Positions 5,836-6,843 of a DNA stretch of 6,843 nucleotides are shown in pieces; the first letter of the stretch is position 1, and each line of letters begins with the position of its first letter. The stretch is from the NCBI GenBank assembly GCA_003022745.1, contig PXSU01000005.1, forward strand, positions 1-6,843. Reading direction: 5' to 3'. The position numbers and the translations under genes are program-made. The notes beneath the pieces are model-generated. The model was not told the origin of the DNA, ran no database searches, and saw nothing but the letters and a program-made list of their open reading frames with translations. The DNA is from Halobacteriales archaeon SW_9_67_25. GTDB taxonomy: Archaea > Halobacteriota > Halobacteria > Halobacteriales > Haloarculaceae.

Positions 5836-6096
5836 TCACCGTGGCTCCGGCTCCGCGTCGTGACCCGGCCGGTCACCCATCGACATCGAGAGATCCGCGA
5901 ACCCGCACGTCTCACAGGCCAGCGTCGTCCGCTCTCCGAGGGTATACCGGGCCAGCGCCGTGCCATACCGTCGACACGGGTCGCCAGCAGAGAGCGGTGG
6001 GCGGTACGTGATGTCGTCGACGATGCTGAGGACGCTGCTGATGGAGCCGACGGTCGCAACGGGCGCGGGGACGCGAGTTCGGCGCCAGCTGACCAA
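5836..6096 (-). CDS. Degenerate zinc-ribbon protein, possible pseudogene
   Basis: The convincing part is the C-terminal ~68 residues (about 5836-6042): SSVLSIVDDITYRPP, then a ribbon with CRRYGTAL and CETCGFADL. This resembles the ribbon of the gene at 4738-5073, but the second cysteine of the first knuckle is Tyr, so only three zinc ligands remain. The start is unclear. The frame has no ATG or GTG just before the conserved part; ATC stands at 6042-6040 where a start could be expected, and the nearest candidate is a TTG at 6096, used here for the boundary. No TATA-like box is visible at the right distance from either. Farther upstream the frame reads as a non-acidic, unnatural sequence. I therefore regard it as a real gene in decay or a poorly started small gene. 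The stop is TGA. Third-position GC is high in this frame, which supports past or present coding. Confidence 0.4.
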   Translation of the reverse strand: MVSWRRTRVPAPVATVGSISSVLSIVDDITYRPPLSAGDPCRRYGTALARYTLGERTTLACETCGFADLSMSMGDRPGHDAEPEPR

Positions 6097-6259
6097 GAGG
6101 CCGCTGCGGACACAGAACAGAACGGTGAGAGTGACGGCGACGACTCGACAGTCGAGCGCCGGGAGATCCCCCGGCGACGGCGCCGCCGACGACGCGGGAG
6201 CGACGACCAGTGAGGCGGGCGACAGCGACGAGGAAAGCACGAATGACGTGAATTTCGAG

Positions 6260-6290
6260 TGCAAGCCTCGCCCTTCAGGGCGGGGTCGCT
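6260..6290. mobile_element. Hairpin resembling an IS200/IS605-type right end (remnant)
   Basis: CCTCGCCC-TTCA-GGGCGGGG (6266-6285) forms an 8-bp stem with one G-T pair and a 4-base loop. From memory, haloarchaeal tnpB-carrying elements of the IS200/IS605 group end in a very similar GC-rich hairpin with a TTCA or TTTA loop. No TnpA or TnpB coding sequence is present, so at most this is a leftover end. An alternative is a transcription terminator for the minus-strand gene whose stop codon is at 6291-6293. Confidence 0.3.
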
Positions 6291-6653
6291 CTAGCGAGCG
6301 GGTTCGCTGGTCGCGTCGGGCTGCGAGTCAGCATTCGGGTCCGGGAGTTCCTGCCAGGCGACGCGAACGGTACGACGGTCATCGTGACTCGCGACGATGG
6401 GGCGCCGATCCGTCGGGAACGATGGGACTTCGTCGACGACGCTCAGTTCCATCGACTGTGGATGGTCGGTCGACTGGAGGAGATACGCCGTACAGGGCGC
6501 TCCTTCGAGGTCGATATACAGGACGGGCTGGCAGTCTTCGCGAGCGACGATGATCGAGTGGACGGTCGCGAAATGCCGGACGCGATTCAACTCGGCCGAG
6601 GTCACCCGCCTCGACGACGCCGCGTAGAACGGCGCCTTCGACGGCCACCCCAC
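6291..6653 (-). CDS. Small hypothetical protein
   Basis: 120 residues from the GTG at 6653, or 104 from the GTG at 6605 (start TSAELNRVRHF after Met). I do not recognise the family. The body, from VRHFATVHSIIVAREDCQPVLYIDLEG to TVRVAWQELPDPN, reads as a small beta-rich domain; the last ~15 residues are a disordered tail rich in Asp, Pro, Ser and Ala. No membrane segment, signal peptide or metal motif is visible. The 6605 start is attractive because a GAGG lies a few bases before it, and because the only AT-rich box upstream (6665-6673) is too close to 6653. The frame has clearly higher third-position GC than the open frame on the opposite strand. It is divergent from the antitoxin gene, and its stop codon is followed by the GC-rich hairpin at 6266-6285. 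Confidence 0.68.
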   Translation of the reverse strand: MGWPSKAPFYAASSRRVTSAELNRVRHFATVHSIIVAREDCQPVLYIDLEGAPCTAYLLQSTDHPQSMELSVVDEVPSFPTDRRPIVASHDDRRTVRVAWQELPDPNADSQPDATSEPAR

Positions 6654-6664
6654 GCCGCACGCAA

Positions 6665-6673
6665 TTTACTTAT
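6665..6673 (+). promoter_or_regulatory. TATA-like box for the antitoxin gene
   Basis: TTACTTATT lies 28-36 bases before the ATG at 6701 within the AT-rich 40 bases that separate the two divergent genes. It could also serve the minus-strand gene, reading AATAAGTAA on that strand. Confidence 0.5.
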
Positions 6674-6675
6674 TC

Positions 6676-6689
6676 CTGTGTCTACACAG
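6676..6689. promoter_or_regulatory. Palindromic operator candidate before the antitoxin gene
   Basis: CTGTGT-CT-ACACAG is a perfect 6-bp inverted repeat with a 2-base centre, located between the TATA-like box and the ATG at 6701. Ribbon-helix-helix antitoxins, alone or with their toxin, typically repress their own operon by binding such palindromes; the placement fits that model. Confidence 0.5.
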
Positions 6690-6700
6690 TATTATGTGAG

Positions 6701-6843
6701 ATGCCGAACGTCACCGTCTCCGTCGACGATGCGCTGAAGGACCAGATGGACGACCACCCGGAGATCAACTGGAGCGAGGTTGCCCGCCAGGCGATCCGCG
6801 AGAAGATACGCGATCTCGAGTTGATGGAGGAGCTGGTCGAAGG
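6701..6843 (+). CDS. Ribbon-helix-helix antitoxin, VapB-like, 5' part
   Basis: 47 codons are visible before the window ends. The protein begins MPNVTVSVDDALKDQMDDHP, then INWSEVARQAIREKIRDLE: a short beta strand (VTVSV) followed by two helices, the layout of a CopG/Arc-type ribbon-helix-helix DNA-binding domain. Haloarchaeal VapB antitoxins have nearly this sequence, notably NWSEVARQAIREKI, and are normally followed by a VapC PIN-domain ribonuclease gene, which would lie just beyond position 6843. The antitoxin binds its operator through the ribbon and neutralises the toxin through its C-terminal part, not visible here. The ATG is supported by the TATA-like box upstream and the family start. 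The alternative is a stand-alone ribbon-helix-helix regulator; without the downstream gene the toxin-antitoxin call remains an inference. Confidence 0.83.
   Translation, partial: MPNVTVSVDDALKDQMDDHPEINWSEVARQAIREKIRDLELMEELVE

Noticed and set aside
5172..6113. Minus-strand open frame of 313 codons
   Set aside because: Antisense to the acidic two-domain protein; Arg/Ser/Val-rich composition and no recognisable domain.
6384..6737. + strand open frame of 117 codons opposite the small hypothetical gene
   Set aside because: The first half looks passable, but third-position GC is lower than on the minus strand, the end is an Arg-rich stretch, and it runs out of frame into the antitoxin gene.
1..6843. 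tRNA, rRNA, CRISPR array or replication origin
   Set aside because: I saw no cloverleaf-like conserved tRNA ends, no regularly spaced repeats, and no cluster of origin-type repeats or an orc/cdc6 gene.

Overview
The window looks like chromosomal DNA of a halophilic archaeon (class Halobacteria). It is GC-rich, its proteins are strongly acidic with Asp/Glu/Ser/Thr-rich linkers, most genes have a TATA-like box about 25-30 bases before the start codon (leaderless transcription), and several genes belong to archaeal or haloarchaeal families: archaeal DnaG, CheF, salactin and small zinc-ribbon proteins. I cannot assign a genus.

Layout. Positions 1-656 (+) hold the 3' part of dnaG. Convergent to it is a minus-strand pair: a two-zinc-site protein of the DUF7093 type (2250 to 1423), followed 21 bases later and in the same frame by a CheF-type taxis adaptor (1401 to 691). 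A 364-base divergent intergenic region (2251-2614) carries two TATA boxes and a compact inverted-repeat structure flanked by 10-bp direct repeats, which looks like a small MITE or a structured regulatory element. Then, on +, come a four-helix membrane protein with a long acidic tail (2615-3562) and salactin, the haloarchaeal actin homologue (3695-4741). Salactin has its own promoter, overlaid by a perfect 7+7 palindrome. Salactin converges on a small zinc-ribbon gene (5073 to 4738), and the two stop codons share one CTAG. That zinc-ribbon gene is divergent from an unrecognised two-domain acidic protein (5163-5789).

The right end (5790-6660) is less orderly. It has a zinc-ribbon ORF lacking one zinc-ligand cysteine and a convincing start, an acidic reading frame on the opposite strand that may be a gene remnant, a hairpin resembling the right end of IS200/IS605-type elements, and a small hypothetical protein on the minus strand. 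The window ends inside a ribbon-helix-helix antitoxin gene (6701 onward, VapB-like) with a palindromic operator candidate before its start.

Functionally, the core is the membrane protein plus salactin (cytoskeleton), with CheF (motility signalling to the archaellum) and DnaG (RNA processing/primase-like) nearby. No rRNA, tRNA or CRISPR array was seen. The most interesting leads are a possible working link between the membrane protein and salactin, the salactin promoter palindrome, the hairpin element at 2294-2397, and the apparently shortened CheF.
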